A DNA stretch of 64,000 bases from Couchioplanes caeruleus (GCF_023499255.1 NZ_CP092183.1:6072501-6136500); one strand, 5' to 3'. Positions 18,011-27,445 are shown, counted from the stretch's first letter. Numbers and translations are program-made. The notes: generated by a model from the sequence alone, not told the origin.

Positions 18011-19078
18011 GTGTCGCAGCCGTCCCCCCTTTACGCCTCCCGGCAACGCGCCCAGGCGCTCGCCGGATCCGGTGACCTCGCCCAGGCCCGCGCCGTGCTC
18101 GAGCACGCCGTCGAGCTGGGCCGGCTCAACCTGGGCGAGGACGACCCCGACGTGCTGCTCACCGCGCAGCAGCTGGCCACGCTGCACCAGCAGGCCGGCG
18201 ACCCCTCGGGCGCCCGGCGCGTGCTGGAGGAGGCGTACGCGGCCGGGCAGTGGCGGCTCGGCGACGGCGATCCCGTGATGCTCGGCATCTCCTTCGACCT
18301 CGGGGTGGTCGCGGAGGAGATGGAGAACCGGCACGAGGCACGCCGCGCCTTCGGCCGCGTCGCCGCCCACGGGCCGGCGGTGCTGGGCACGGACCATTGG
18401 GCGGTCGCCCGGGCGCGGGCCTATCTGGGCGACGAACCGCCGACGGTACGCATCGAGCTGCCCGCCCCGCCGCCGGCGCCCGCCCCCGCGCCCGTGGCCC
18501 AGCCGGCCCCGCCGCCCGCGCCCCAGCCGGCGCCGATGCCCGTGCCGCACATCCCTGCGCAGCGTGTGACGTATGTCGAGCAGCCGCCGCCGCACGTCAT
18601 CTCTGTGCCGCCGATCACCACGGCGGTTCCCGCACCGGCGACCGGCGGGCGGTCGCCGGCCCTGTTCGCCGCGATCGCCGCGGGGCTCGGCGTGGTCATC
18701 GCCGTGGCCGCACTCGTGGTGGTGCTGGCCCGCTCCGGCGACGACGGCGGCAAGTCCGATGTGCCAACTCTGAGCGGCCCGGCCCCCACCGACGTACGCG
18801 TGCGCGACTACGGGGCGTCGGTACAGCTCTTCTGGGCCGACCCCGCCAACGGCCGGACGTCGTTCATGATCACCGGTGGTCACCCCGGCGAGCAGCTCAA
18901 GCCCATGGGACAGGTCGGACCCACCACGACCTCGTTCAACCTCAACGGGCTCAACCCGGAGCTGGACTACTGCTTCGCCGTCGTGGCGGTCTACAGCACG
19001 AGTCAGTTCGCCACGTCGCCGCAGGCGTGCACCAGCCGTACGCGCAGTGACCCGTCCCCGCGGAAGAGCCGAAGATGA
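18011..19078 (+). CDS. TPR, single-pass membrane and fibronectin-III domain protein
   Basis: A 355-residue protein. Residues about 5-135 form TPR-like helical repeats (RQRAQALAGSGDLAQARAVL, LATLHQQAGDPSGARRVLEE). A Pro/Ala-rich linker (about 145-210) follows, then a membrane helix (LFAAIAAGLGVVIAVAALVV, about 217-240) and a C-terminal FN3-like domain (PTDVRVRDYGASVQLFW to LDYCFAVVAVYS). The TPR part is predicted inside and the FN3 part outside the cell. I know this arrangement from Micromonosporaceae; no function is established. The GTG at 18011 is chosen because the repeat domain begins right after it; an upstream in-frame ATG at 17840 would add an unlikely 57 residues. Confidence 0.75.
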   Translation: MSQPSPLYASRQRAQALAGSGDLAQARAVLEHAVELGRLNLGEDDPDVLLTAQQLATLHQQAGDPSGARRVLEEAYAAGQWRLGDGDPVMLGISFDLGVVAEEMENRHEARRAFGRVAAHGPAVLGTDHWAVARARAYLGDEPPTVRIELPAPPPAPAPAPVAQPAPPPAPQPAPMPVPHIPAQRVTYVEQPPPHVISVPPITTAVPAPATGGRSPALFAAIAAGLGVVIAVAALVVVLARSGDDGGKSDVPTLSGPAPTDVRVRDYGASVQLFWADPANGRTSFMITGGHPGEQLKPMGQVGPTTTSFNLNGLNPELDYCFAVVAVYSTSQFATSPQACTSRTRSDPSPRKSRR

Positions 19079-19146
19079 TCACTCTCGGCGATCACGACTA
19101 TCCACAACCGTGACTGGCCGGGTGTCCACGCCCCCACGCCGACCCC

Positions 19147-19152
19147 TATGAT
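19147..19152 (+). promoter_or_regulatory. -10 box of the FN3/MoxR/DUF58 operon
   Basis: TATGAT, one mismatch from consensus, lies 41 nt before the ATG at 19194. The -35 is weak (TGTCCA at 19123-19128, 18-bp spacing). The predicted leader of about 35 nt holds the ribosome-binding site GGGAGGGG. Confidence 0.6.
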
Positions 19153-19193
19153 GGCCTGCGTCCTGGAGCAGGTCAGCCGGTGAACGGGAGGGG

Positions 19194-21857
19194 ATGCGGG
19201 CTGTGGCCAGTGCAGATGCGCCCAGTGAAGGCGCGATGACCGACCGGCGCGGGCGGCCGTGGCGCAGCCGTGGCGGGCTGGTCACGATCGGCACTGTCCT
19301 CACGCTCGTCGCGGGCCTCGGGCTCACCGTCCTGGGGCTCGGCGCGGCCGATCAGGCCGTGGCGAGCTTCGACGCCGCGTCCTGGGTGTGGAGCCGGGCC
19401 AAGGGCGAGGTCGCCCGGGTCAACGGCGTCACCGCCCGGGTGGACACCCGCGTCGACGTGCCCCGCGCCCGTGGCCATCAGATCCAGGTCACCCAGAACG
19501 ACCGCTTCGTGATCCTGCGCGACGTGCAGACGGGCACGGTGAGCACGATGGACCTCACGTCGCTGCGGGAGGCCGCCGGCACCTGGTCCACGGCGTCGGG
19601 CATCGGCGTGCGGGTCGCCCTGGACGACGACGCCGCCTTCGTCATCGACTCCGTGCAGGGCGAGATCCGCCAGCTGGACCCGGCGACGCTCCAGCCGGTC
19701 GGCGAGTCGCTGCGCTTCCCGCCCGGCATCACCGGCGGCACCTTCGACGGCAAGGGCCGGCTGTGGATCGCCGTACCCAGCGAGGGCACGGTCTCCGCGA
19801 TCACACCGGCGCCGCTGCCCGGCGCCACGAAGGACGCCGCCGCGCAGGCCGCCACGGGCCCGGTGCTGGTGCGCACGGAGTCCGTCGCGCCCGGCAACCA
19901 CGACCTCATGATCTCCACGCTCGAGGACGGCGTGGCGGTGCTCAACCGCACCACCAACGGCCTCACCACCATCCGCGACGCGACCGGCGGCACAGTATCG
20001 GTCACGCTGCCGCTGGACGGCCCCGGCTCGCTGCCGGAACACACCGAGGGCACGGTCGTGCCGGTCACCGTCGCCGACTCCCGCCGGGTGTACGGCGTGA
20101 GCGACGGCCGCACCACCACCGACTTCCAGGTCCCCGGCGACGGCGCGGAGCTGCGGCCCGCCGTCGCGTGGGAGGGCTACTTCTACGTCGCCGACGAGCC
20201 CACCGGCAAGGTGCACGTGTTCGACCAGGCCGGGCGCGCGCAGAAGGACATCGGTTTCCGCAACCCGGGCGGGCCGCTCGAGCTGGAGGTCCGGGAGAAC
20301 TACCTGTTCATCAACGCGCCCGGCTCCTCCACCGCGCGCGTGGTCGACGACGCCCACAAGGTGCGGGTCGTCGACAAGTACGCCGACGACGTGCTCGGTG
20401 GCGACCCGCCGCCCACCCCGCCGGACCCGCCGCCGCCCCCGCCGAAGCCGAGGAAGCCCCCGGTCACGGAGCCGGGCGCGCCCCGCAACGTCCGGGCGGC
20501 GGCCGGCAACGCCGAGGCTCGCGTGACCTGGCAGGCGGCCGCCGCCAACGGTGCCTCCGTCACGCGGTACGTGGTCGAGGGCGCGGGCAAGACCTTCCAG
20601 GTGGGCGCCAACCAGCGCTCGCTCAGCGTCACCGGCCTCACCAACGGCGAGACGTACCGGTTCGCGGTGCACGCGGTGAACAAGAAGGGCGACGGCCCCA
20701 CCCGGACGAGCAACGCGGTCAAGCCGACCTCCGAGGTGCCGGACGCGCCGACCGCCGTCACCGCCGAGGCCGAGCCGGACGGCACGGTGGTGGTCAGCTG
20801 GCCGGCCGCCAACGGCCAGGGCCTCGACATCAAGCGCTACACGGTCACGGCGATCAGCGAGGGCGGCAGCTCGCCCGTCGGCGACGCCGAGGACACCTCG
20901 CTGACCATCAAGGACGGCGACCTGGAATACGGCAAGCAGTACGCGTTCACGGTCGTCTCGATCAACGAGCGCGGCGCCGGCTCCGAGGCGTCCCCGGTGA
21001 GCGCCAGCGTCGTGCCGTTCACCCGGCCCGGCCGCCCCGAGGGCGTGGACGCCGCGACCGTCGGCGACCAGCCCGGCGCGATCCGGGTCGCCTGGACGGC
21101 CCCGGCGGACAACGGCCGGCCGATCACGAAGTACCTGGTCGCGGCCGGCGGCAGGACCAGCGAGGTCACGAACGGCACCGGCGCAACGCTCACCGGCTTC
21201 GGCGAGGGCGAGACCGTGTCGGTCGAGGTGCGCGCGGTCAACGAGGCGGGCGAGAGCGAGCCCGGCTCGGCCACGGCCCGCACGGTCGCCAAGCCCACCG
21301 TCACGGTCACCGGCTCCTCGGCCGGCTACGACAACGCCACGGTGAAGTTCACCGTCGACGCGGGCGGCGGCACCGCGGCCTGCTCGCTGTCCGGCGGCGG
21401 CGGGTCCGACTCGGGCAGCTGCTCCAGCCTCACGGTCAAGGGTCTGACGGCCGGCACGCCGTACACGTTCAAGCTCACCGTGAAGAACGCCGCCGGCACC
21501 GTGACCGCGGACCGCGACGTGCAGACGGACCAGCTGCACGGCACGGCGACCTGCAACAACGGCGAGAACGGCGACACCGCGCACTACTGCGACAAGGACG
21601 TCGACGGGCGCAACGGCAACGAGATCTTCAGCGTCACCTCGCAGGACAACGACAAGCAGGTCGGCTGGGCCAGACCCGGCACGGATCTGCTCGCCTACTG
21701 CAAGAAGAAGGGTGACAAGATCGACTCGTACATCTACAACCACCAGAAGGTGTCGACCTGGTGGGTCCAGGTGAAGTACAGCGGCAAGAACTACATCCCG
21801 TACGCCTGGTTCAACCTCGACGCCGGCGACAACATCGACATGCTGCCGACGTGCTGA
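19194..21857 (+). CDS. Membrane-anchored beta-propeller and fibronectin-III repeat protein
   Basis: An 887-residue surface protein. After about 28 N-terminal residues there is a membrane segment (VTIGTVLTLVAGLGLTVLGL), so the rest is probably outside. Residues about 60-400 are beta-rich and read as a propeller-like fold (NDRFVILRDVQTGTVSTMDL, GGTFDGKGRLWIAVP). A Pro-rich linker (about 402-422) leads to three FN3 domains starting near 426, 514 and 610 (PGAPRNVRA, PDAPTAVTA, PGRPEGVDA) and a fourth FN3-like unit near 698. The last 100 residues hold four cysteines and a conserved-looking end (STWWVQVKYSGKNYIPYAWF). It heads a cluster with MoxR, DUF58 and a transglutaminase-like gene, a common actinobacterial arrangement of unknown function. 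Confidence 0.82.
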   Translation: MRAVASADAPSEGAMTDRRGRPWRSRGGLVTIGTVLTLVAGLGLTVLGLGAADQAVASFDAASWVWSRAKGEVARVNGVTARVDTRVDVPRARGHQIQVTQNDRFVILRDVQTGTVSTMDLTSLREAAGTWSTASGIGVRVALDDDAAFVIDSVQGEIRQLDPATLQPVGESLRFPPGITGGTFDGKGRLWIAVPSEGTVSAITPAPLPGATKDAAAQAATGPVLVRTESVAPGNHDLMISTLEDGVAVLNRTTNGLTTIRDATGGTVSVTLPLDGPGSLPEHTEGTVVPVTVADSRRVYGVSDGRTTTDFQVPGDGAELRPAVAWEGYFYVADEPTGKVHVFDQAGRAQKDIGFRNPGGPLELEVRENYLFINAPGSSTARVVDDAHKVRVVDKYADDVLGGDPPPTPPDPPPPPPKPRKPPVTEPGAPRNVRAAAGNAEARVTWQAAAANGASVTRYVVEGAGKTFQVGANQRSLSVTGLTNGETYRFAVHAVNKKGDGPTRTSNAVKPTSEVPDAPTAVTAEAEPDGTVVVSWPAANGQGLDIKRYTVTAISEGGSSPVGDAEDTSLTIKDGDLEYGKQYAFTVVSINERGAGSEASPVSASVVPFTRPGRPEGVDAATVGDQPGAIRVAWTAPADNGRPITKYLVAAGGRTSEVTNGTGATLTGFGEGETVSVEVRAVNEAGESEPGSATARTVAKPTVTVTGSSAGYDNATVKFTVDAGGGTAACSLSGGGGSDSGSCSSLTVKGLTAGTPYTFKLTVKNAAGTVTADRDVQTDQLHGTATCNNGENGDTAHYCDKDVDGRNGNEIFSVTSQDNDKQVGWARPGTDLLAYCKKKGDKIDSYIYNHQKVSTWWVQVKYSGKNYIPYAWFNLDAGDNIDMLPTC

Positions 21858-21867
21858 GGACACCACT

Positions 21868-22854
21868 GTGAGCACCGAACCGCTACCGCCCCAGCACGTC
21901 CAGGGCTTCGCCGCGATCGCCGCGCAGCTCGCCGAGCGCGTCGGCACGGTCGTGCTGGGCAAGCCCGACGTGGTGCGGCTGGCGCTGACCGCGTTCTTCG
22001 CCCAGGGCCACGTGCTGCTGGAGGACGTGCCCGGCGTCGGCAAGACCACCCTGGCCCGGGCGCTGGCCGCGGCCGTACGCGGACAGTGGCGCCGCATCCA
22101 GTTCACGCCCGACCTGCTGCCCTCCGACGTCTCCGGCGTGACGATCTTCAACCAGGCGAGCCGCGGCTTCGAGTTCCACCCGGGCCCGGTCTTCGCCAAC
22201 ATCGTCATCGCCGACGAGATCAACCGCGCCTCGCCCAAGACCCAGTCGGCGCTGCTCGAGGTCATGGAGGAGCGCCGGGTCACCGTCGACGGCGTACCGC
22301 ACCCGGTGCCCCAGCCGTTCCTCGTGGTGGCCACCCAGAACCCGGTCGAGATGGACGGCACGTACCGGCTGCCCGAGGCCCAGCTCGACCGCTTCCTCGT
22401 GAAGCTGTCGGTCGGCTACCCCGCCGAGGACGTCGAGGTCGAGGTGCTGCGCGGGGCGGCACTGCGCTCCCCCGACACGCTCGAGCCGGTCACCGACACG
22501 GCCACGGTCGGCGAGATGGTCCGGATGGCGCTGCGCGTGCACATCGCCGACCCGCTCTACACGTACGCGGTCCGCCTCGCCGCCGCCACCCGCGACCACC
22601 CCCAGGTCCGCGTCGGCGTCAGCCCCCGCGGCGTCATCGCGCTGACCCGGGCGGCGTCGGCGTACGCGCTCATCAACGGCCGCGGCTACGTCCTCCCCGA
22701 GGACCTGAAGACGCTGGTCGGCCCGGTCTTCGCCCACCGGGTCCTGCTCTCCCCCGACGCCCAGCTGCGCGGCGTCACGGCAACCGAGATCCTCGACGAC
22801 GCGGTCCGCTCGGTCCCGGTCCCGCTCCCGGCCAACCAGCACACCGGAGCGTGA
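21868..22854 (+). CDS. MoxR-family AAA+ ATPase
   Basis: A 328-residue AAA+ protein of the MoxR subgroup. Walker A is PGVGKTT (residues 55-61), Walker B is IVIADEIN (Asp116, Glu117), sensor 1 is in VVATQNPVEMDGTYRLPEAQ, and an arginine finger region follows in QLDRFLVKL. MoxR proteins act as chaperones that insert cofactors or assemble complexes, usually for von Willebrand factor A/DUF58 partners encoded nearby; such a DUF58 gene follows here with a GTGA overlap. GTG start, GAGGA upstream, 10 nt after the FN3 gene. The particular client is unknown. Confidence 0.93.
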   Translation: MSTEPLPPQHVQGFAAIAAQLAERVGTVVLGKPDVVRLALTAFFAQGHVLLEDVPGVGKTTLARALAAAVRGQWRRIQFTPDLLPSDVSGVTIFNQASRGFEFHPGPVFANIVIADEINRASPKTQSALLEVMEERRVTVDGVPHPVPQPFLVVATQNPVEMDGTYRLPEAQLDRFLVKLSVGYPAEDVEVEVLRGAALRSPDTLEPVTDTATVGEMVRMALRVHIADPLYTYAVRLAAATRDHPQVRVGVSPRGVIALTRAASAYALINGRGYVLPEDLKTLVGPVFAHRVLLSPDAQLRGVTATEILDDAVRSVPVPLPANQHTGA

Positions 22855-24473
22855 CCACCCCACCGCCCGGCCCCGACCCCGCGGCGCGAGAGCCGGCCCC
22901 CGCACCGACCGACCCCGGCGGCCCGGACGCCGCCCGCCCACCCGCGCCCCCCGCCGGCCCACCCACCGGCGCGCCGCGCCCGGCCACCGAACCGCCGCGC
23001 CCACCCACGGACACACCGCGCCCGACCACCGGACCGCCGGGCCAACCCACCGACGCCGCGCGTCCGGCCACCGGCACCCCGCGCCCATCCACGGGCACGG
23101 CGCACCCGACCACCGGCACAACGGGAAAGACCACCGGAGCGCCGCGCCCGACCACCGGCAGAGCGAGTTCACCCGCTGAGGCGGCGGGCCCGCGCGGCGG
23201 CGGCCCCGCGGACGCTCCCCGGCCGGCGGCGCCCGAGACGGATCCCGAACGCGTGACGGCCGCCCACAACGGACGCCGGGGACGCGGCCGGGGCCGGGGC
23301 CGCCCGGCGACGGGCCGGCGCAGGCCGAGGCTGACGCTGCGCGGGATCACCACGCGCGGGCTGGGGGTCGCTGCCGCCGCTGTCGTCCTCGCCCTCCTCG
23401 GGTTCCAATACGGCTACCCGGACCTCGCCCTGCTCGGCGCCGCGGCGGCGCTCGCCCTGGTGTGCGGGGTGGTCTTCGCTGTCTGGCGGCCACGGCTGGG
23501 CGTGGAGCGGGTCGCCGACCCCGACCGCGTGGCCCGCGGCGAGCCGGCCGCCATGACGCTGACCGTGCGCAACACCAGCCGGCTGCGCGCCGCCAACCTC
23601 GTGGCCACCGACCGGTGCGGCGCCGCGGACGTGCCCGTGCCGTTGCTGCGGCTGCGGCCCGGGCGGGACACCACGGTGGAGTATCCGGTGCCGACGAGCC
23701 GCCGCGGCATCGTCGCCGTCGGGCCGTTGCGGGTGACGCGGACCGATCCGCTGGGGCTGCTCACGCTGTCGCGGGCGTACGGCGGGACCGCCACCGTCTG
23801 GGTCCACCCGCGGATCCACCTGTTGCGGGCCGTTCCGGCGGGGATGGCGCGCAGCCTCGACGGACGCATCGACAAGGTGCCGCACGGCACGATCACGTTC
23901 GACTCGCTGCGCGAGTACGTGGTCGGCGACGAGTTGCGGCGCGTGCACTGGCGCAGTTCCGCGAAGGTCGGCGAGCTGATGGTGCGCGAGCAGCTGGACA
24001 CCAGCGAGCCGACGATCGTGGTGCTGCTCGACGACCGGGCGGCCGCGCACCCGGCGCTGCGCGACGGCACGGCCGAGTCGTTCGAGGCCGCGTGTGAGGC
24101 CGCCGCCTCCATCGTGGCCGCCGCCGTACGCGAGGACCTGCCCGTCGTCCTGCACCTGGTGTCGGGCCGGGTCGAGGGGCCGTTCCTCGACGTGCTGACC
24201 GAGGCGTCCCTGCGCGACGGCGACCTCACGCAGACCGTGCGCACCCTGCGGCAGAGCCGGCTCGGCGACACGCTGGTGTACCTGACCGGCCCCGGCGGCC
24301 GCGTGGACCTCGGCGACGTGGGCGGGCTGCGCGGGCCGTACCCGGTGGTGATCGCGGGGTTGTTCGGCGATCGGGACGCGGCGCCGGTCTCCGCGGGCGG
24401 CTCGCTCATCGTGATCGAGGCCGAGGACGGCGAGCAGTTCGCCGGCGCCTGGGACGGGGTGCGGGGATGGTGA
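22851..24473 (+). CDS. DUF58 membrane protein with a Pro/Thr-rich N-terminal extension
   Basis: A 540-residue protein. The first 140-150 residues are low complexity, with degenerate repeats of the type PRPTTG, PRPSTG and ARPATG, followed by a basic Arg/Gly stretch (GRRGRGRGRGRP). Two membrane segments lie at about 170-210. A beta-rich region (about 215-310) leads to the DUF58 signature SLREYVVGDELRRVHWRSSA near residue 353, then an alpha/beta region resembling a vWA fold (TIVVLLDDRAA). DUF58 proteins work with MoxR ATPases. The extension is much longer than the usual short N terminus and its role is unknown. GTGA overlap with moxR-like gene; overlaps the next gene by 7 nt. Confidence 0.87.
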   Translation: MTTPPPGPDPAAREPAPAPTDPGGPDAARPPAPPAGPPTGAPRPATEPPRPPTDTPRPTTGPPGQPTDAARPATGTPRPSTGTAHPTTGTTGKTTGAPRPTTGRASSPAEAAGPRGGGPADAPRPAAPETDPERVTAAHNGRRGRGRGRGRPATGRRRPRLTLRGITTRGLGVAAAAVVLALLGFQYGYPDLALLGAAAALALVCGVVFAVWRPRLGVERVADPDRVARGEPAAMTLTVRNTSRLRAANLVATDRCGAADVPVPLLRLRPGRDTTVEYPVPTSRRGIVAVGPLRVTRTDPLGLLTLSRAYGGTATVWVHPRIHLLRAVPAGMARSLDGRIDKVPHGTITFDSLREYVVGDELRRVHWRSSAKVGELMVREQLDTSEPTIVVLLDDRAAAHPALRDGTAESFEAACEAAASIVAAAVREDLPVVLHLVSGRVEGPFLDVLTEASLRDGDLTQTVRTLRQSRLGDTLVYLTGPGGRVDLGDVGGLRGPYPVVIAGLFGDRDAAPVSAGGSLIVIEAEDGEQFAGAWDGVRGW

Positions 24474-26710
24474 GGTGGGCGCGGGCTGCGGCCGTACCCG
24501 TGATCCTGGTGGTGTTGATCTCGCTGTCCGGGGTTGTGCTCGGGCGGATCTACGCCGACGACCTCCTCCTGCAGCTCGTGACCGGCGCTGCCGTGCTGTC
24601 GGTCGGCGCGGGCGCCGCGGCCCGGCGGCTGCCGTCGTGGACCGTCGCACCACTGTCCGTCGTGCTGCTCGCCGGGTACACGCTGCTGGCGCTGAAGGTG
24701 GCGGCGGATCGTGCCGGGGTGCCGGACCCGCTGCCGGAGATCGTCCGGGACGCGCTCGCCAACGGCATCCCGCGCCTGCTCACGGCGATGATCCCGATCG
24801 AGTCCACCCCGGACACCGTGGTCGTGCCGGTGGTCGCCGGCTGGCTGGCCGGGCTGGCGGGTCACGAGGTCGCCGCGCGCGCCGGGCGGGTGCTGCTCGG
24901 CTGCGTGCCGGCCGCGGCCCTGTACGGCGGCGCGCTCTACGTCGTCGGGCCCAACGCGGGATCGGCCGGCCGGACCACCCTCGCCTTCGCCGCGCTGGTC
25001 GTGGTGGCGCTCGCCGTCACCGCCCGTCCCGCCGCCGGGCCGTCGCTCGCCGGCATACCCCCGACGACCCGCGCGGCCGTGCGGGGCCGCGCGCTCGCCG
25101 GCGCGGCGACCGGCCTGGTGGTGCTGCTCGGCCTGATCGCGGCGGTCGGCCCGTGGGTCGGCGGCCGGGTCTCCGCCACCCCGGTCGACCCGCGACGGTA
25201 CGTGCAGCCGCCGCAGGTCGACAGCCTCGACGAGAGCCCGCTCAACCGGATCTCGGGCTGGGCGCTCGCGCCGAAGCAGAAGCTGCTCGAGGTGGGCCCG
25301 TCCGCCCCGGGCACCGGCCGGGTGCGGCTGCGGCTCGCGGTGCTGCCCGACTACGACGGGATCACGTGGCGGGTCGGTGCGACGTACCGCAACGCGGGCC
25401 GGGTGCTGCCCTCGCCGCCGGCCGCCCCGGACGTGCCGGTCAAGCGGATCACACAGCGGATCACCGTACGGGCGCTGACCGGGCGCCTGCTGCCGGTCGT
25501 GCCCACCCCGACCGGCGTCGACGGCACGCGGATCGCGTACGACGCGGCCAGCGGCACGGTGATCCGGCCCGAGAAGCTGGCACCGGGGCTGAGCTACACC
25601 GTCACCTCGGCGGCGCCGGAGCCCGACTACAACCTGCTGCCCACCGCCGATGCCCCGTCCGGCGACGCCGTCGCGCGGTACCTCACCGTGGGCGCCGGGG
25701 TGCCCGACTCCATCCAGCGTCTGGCCGACCAGCTCGCCGACGGCAACGGGGCCGCGTACGACCGCGCCGCGGCGATCGAGGAGTTCCTGTCCGAGCACTA
25801 CCGTCAGGTTCCGGACGCGCCGAGCGGGCACGCGTACCCCAACCTGTCGTTCTTTCTCTTCGGCCCGCGCGGCCAGGGCGGCCAGCGCGGCACGTCGGAG
25901 CAGTTCGCGGCGTCGTTCGCGCTGCTCGCCCGCCTGACCGGGCTGCCGTCGCGGGTCGTGGTCGGTTTCGACGCGCCGAAGGCCGGCGGCCCGGTCACCG
26001 CGGGCGACGCGGTGGCCTGGCCCGAGGTGCTCTTCGACGACCTGGGGTGGGTGGCGTTCGACCCGCTGCCGAAGAGCGACGAGAAGCCGCGCCCGGTCGA
26101 GGACGACTTCACCCCGAAACCGTCGACGCCTCCGCCGACGTCCGAGCCGCCGCCACCCACGGACACCGCGAGCGCCTCGGCGCCGCCCGCGCTTGCCGAA
26201 CCCCCGGCTCCGGCGGCGGGCGGCGTGTCCCGGGCCGTGGTGGTGTCCGGCGCGTCGGGGTCGGTGCTGCTGGCCGTGGTCGCCGCGGCGACGGCCGTCG
26301 CGATGCTGCGCCGGGCCCTGCGCCGGCGGCGGCTCACCGCGGGCGCGCCGGCCGAGCGGATCACGGGCGCGTGGTTCGAGTTCACGGATGCGCTGCGGCT
26401 GGCCGGGCGGCCGGTGCCGGGGCATCTGGCGGCGACCGAGGCGGCGGCCTGGGCGGCGGCGCCCGCCGGCGGACCCGAGCCGCTGCGACCGGCCGTTCCC
26501 CCGGCCGGATCGGGCCTGCCACCGCTGGACGACCTGGTCACGGCGGTCAACACGGTCGCGTTCGCGCCCGGTGCCGCGGACGACGAGCAGGCGCAGCGGG
26601 CCGGCACCCAGGCTGTCGCGTACGCCGACGCGTTGCGCTCCCGGCTGCCGTGGTGGAAGCGGGTGTGGTGGGCCGTGCATCCGGGTCCGCTGCGCTGGCA
26701 CCGGACGTGA
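24467..26710 (+). CDS. Transglutaminase-like (TgpA-type) membrane protein, catalytic residues replaced
   Basis: A 747-residue protein with five to six N-terminal membrane segments (about 1-230), an extracytoplasmic transglutaminase-like region (about 250-550), a Pro-rich stretch, one membrane helix near 590-612 and a C-terminal cytoplasmic tail. The core block is GTSEQFAASFALLARLTGLP, where family enzymes normally have Cys in place of this Ser. The second block is AVAWPEVLFDDLGW, where the usual His of H-A-W is Val. The final Asp (FDPLP) is kept. It therefore looks like a non-catalytic member. It closes the MoxR/DUF58 cluster. The ATG at 24467 or a GTG at 24470 (GTGA overlap) could be the start. 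Confidence 0.82.
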   Translation: MVRWARAAAVPVILVVLISLSGVVLGRIYADDLLLQLVTGAAVLSVGAGAAARRLPSWTVAPLSVVLLAGYTLLALKVAADRAGVPDPLPEIVRDALANGIPRLLTAMIPIESTPDTVVVPVVAGWLAGLAGHEVAARAGRVLLGCVPAAALYGGALYVVGPNAGSAGRTTLAFAALVVVALAVTARPAAGPSLAGIPPTTRAAVRGRALAGAATGLVVLLGLIAAVGPWVGGRVSATPVDPRRYVQPPQVDSLDESPLNRISGWALAPKQKLLEVGPSAPGTGRVRLRLAVLPDYDGITWRVGATYRNAGRVLPSPPAAPDVPVKRITQRITVRALTGRLLPVVPTPTGVDGTRIAYDAASGTVIRPEKLAPGLSYTVTSAAPEPDYNLLPTADAPSGDAVARYLTVGAGVPDSIQRLADQLADGNGAAYDRAAAIEEFLSEHYRQVPDAPSGHAYPNLSFFLFGPRGQGGQRGTSEQFAASFALLARLTGLPSRVVVGFDAPKAGGPVTAGDAVAWPEVLFDDLGWVAFDPLPKSDEKPRPVEDDFTPKPSTPPPTSEPPPPTDTASASAPPALAEPPAPAAGGVSRAVVVSGASGSVLLAVVAAATAVAMLRRALRRRRLTAGAPAERITGAWFEFTDALRLAGRPVPGHLAATEAAAWAAAPAGGPEPLRPAVPPAGSGLPPLDDLVTAVNTVAFAPGAADDEQAQRAGTQAVAYADALRSRLPWWKRVWWAVHPGPLRWHRT

Positions 26711-26739
26711 ACGGGAAGTGAGCCGGGGCGGTTCCTGGG

Positions 26740-26745
26740 TACAAC
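26740..26745 (+). promoter_or_regulatory. -10 box, leaderless start of PAP2 gene
   Basis: TACAAC with 7 nt to the ATG at 26753, so transcription should begin at or next to the start codon. No Shine-Dalgarno sequence is present and no clear -35 is seen. Confidence 0.5.
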
Positions 26746-26752
26746 ACCGGCC

Positions 26753-27445
26753 ATGAAACTCGGCCTGCGCCTGACCACGGCCGCCCTGCTCGCCGTTGCG
26801 GTGCTCGTACCGTTCGCGCTGCTGGCCGTCCTCGTCGTCGGCGGCTGGGCCCCGCTGCACGACGGGGACGCCGCGATCACCGACGCCCTGCACTCGTGGG
26901 CGCTGGCACATCGGGGCTGGCGCGACGCCGCGGTGTGGTGGACCAACATCTTCGGTCCCACGCCGCTGCGGGCCGCCACCCTCGGGCTGGTGGTGTGGCT
27001 GCTGGTGCGGCGGGCCCGGCGGCTGGCGCTGTGGGTGGTCGTCACCATGGTCACCGGCGGCGTGCTGGGGGCCGTCCTGAAGCTGCTCGTCGGCCGGCAC
27101 CGCCCGGACCTGCTGGACCCGGTGGCACGGGCGACCGGGTATTCGTTCCCGTCCGGGCACGCGCTGAACGCCGCGCTCGCCGCCGGGGTCTTCGTGCTGG
27201 TGCTGCCCGTGGTGCGGCGCCGGTGGGTGCTGTGGACCGGCGCGGCGGTCGTCGCCTTCCTGACCGGCCTGACCCGGATCGTGCTGGGCGTGCACTGGAC
27301 CAGCGACGTGGTCGGCGGGTGGCTGCTGGGGGTCATGGTGGTCGCCGCGACGGCGGTGGCGTTCACCCGGCGCGGGCTGGACTCCGTCGTGGAGCAGGGC
27401 GTGGAGCCCGCGGTGGCGGACGCGCCCGCCGCCGAGACCCGGTGA
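26753..27445 (+). CDS. PAP2-family membrane phosphatase
   Basis: A 230-residue protein with six hydrophobic segments and all three PAP2 motifs: KLLVGRHRP (K-x6-R-P), FPSGH, and TRIVLGVHWTSD (S/T-R-x5-H-x3-D). The family removes phosphate from lipid phosphates such as phosphatidic acid or undecaprenyl pyrophosphate, with the active site at the outer membrane face. The recycling of undecaprenyl pyrophosphate is a likely role in a cell that makes polymer on this carrier, but a lipid phosphatase is equally possible. A similar but distinct PAP2 gene follows 47 nt downstream. Confidence 0.88.
   Translation: MKLGLRLTTAALLAVAVLVPFALLAVLVVGGWAPLHDGDAAITDALHSWALAHRGWRDAAVWWTNIFGPTPLRAATLGLVVWLLVRRARRLALWVVVTMVTGGVLGAVLKLLVGRHRPDLLDPVARATGYSFPSGHALNAALAAGVFVLVLPVVRRRWVLWTGAAVVAFLTGLTRIVLGVHWTSDVVGGWLLGVMVVAATAVAFTRRGLDSVVEQGVEPAVADAPAAETR

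Noticed and set aside
19173..22361. Long minus-strand frame opposite the FN3 and MoxR genes
   Set aside because: High GC removes stop codons. The composition is low complexity and no motif is found, whereas the plus strand encodes clear FN3 repeats and Walker motifs.
22100..22854. Upstream in-frame extension of the DUF58 gene into the MoxR gene
   Set aside because: The extension is only the antiphase reading of the MoxR gene; the GTGA overlap at 22851 gives a natural start.
23414..27295. Very long open frame (about 1290 codons) on the minus strand
   Set aside because: It is a shadow of the DUF58 and transglutaminase-like genes. The plus-strand frames have recognisable domains and correct third-position GC; the antisense frame is Arg/His/Gln-rich with no domain.
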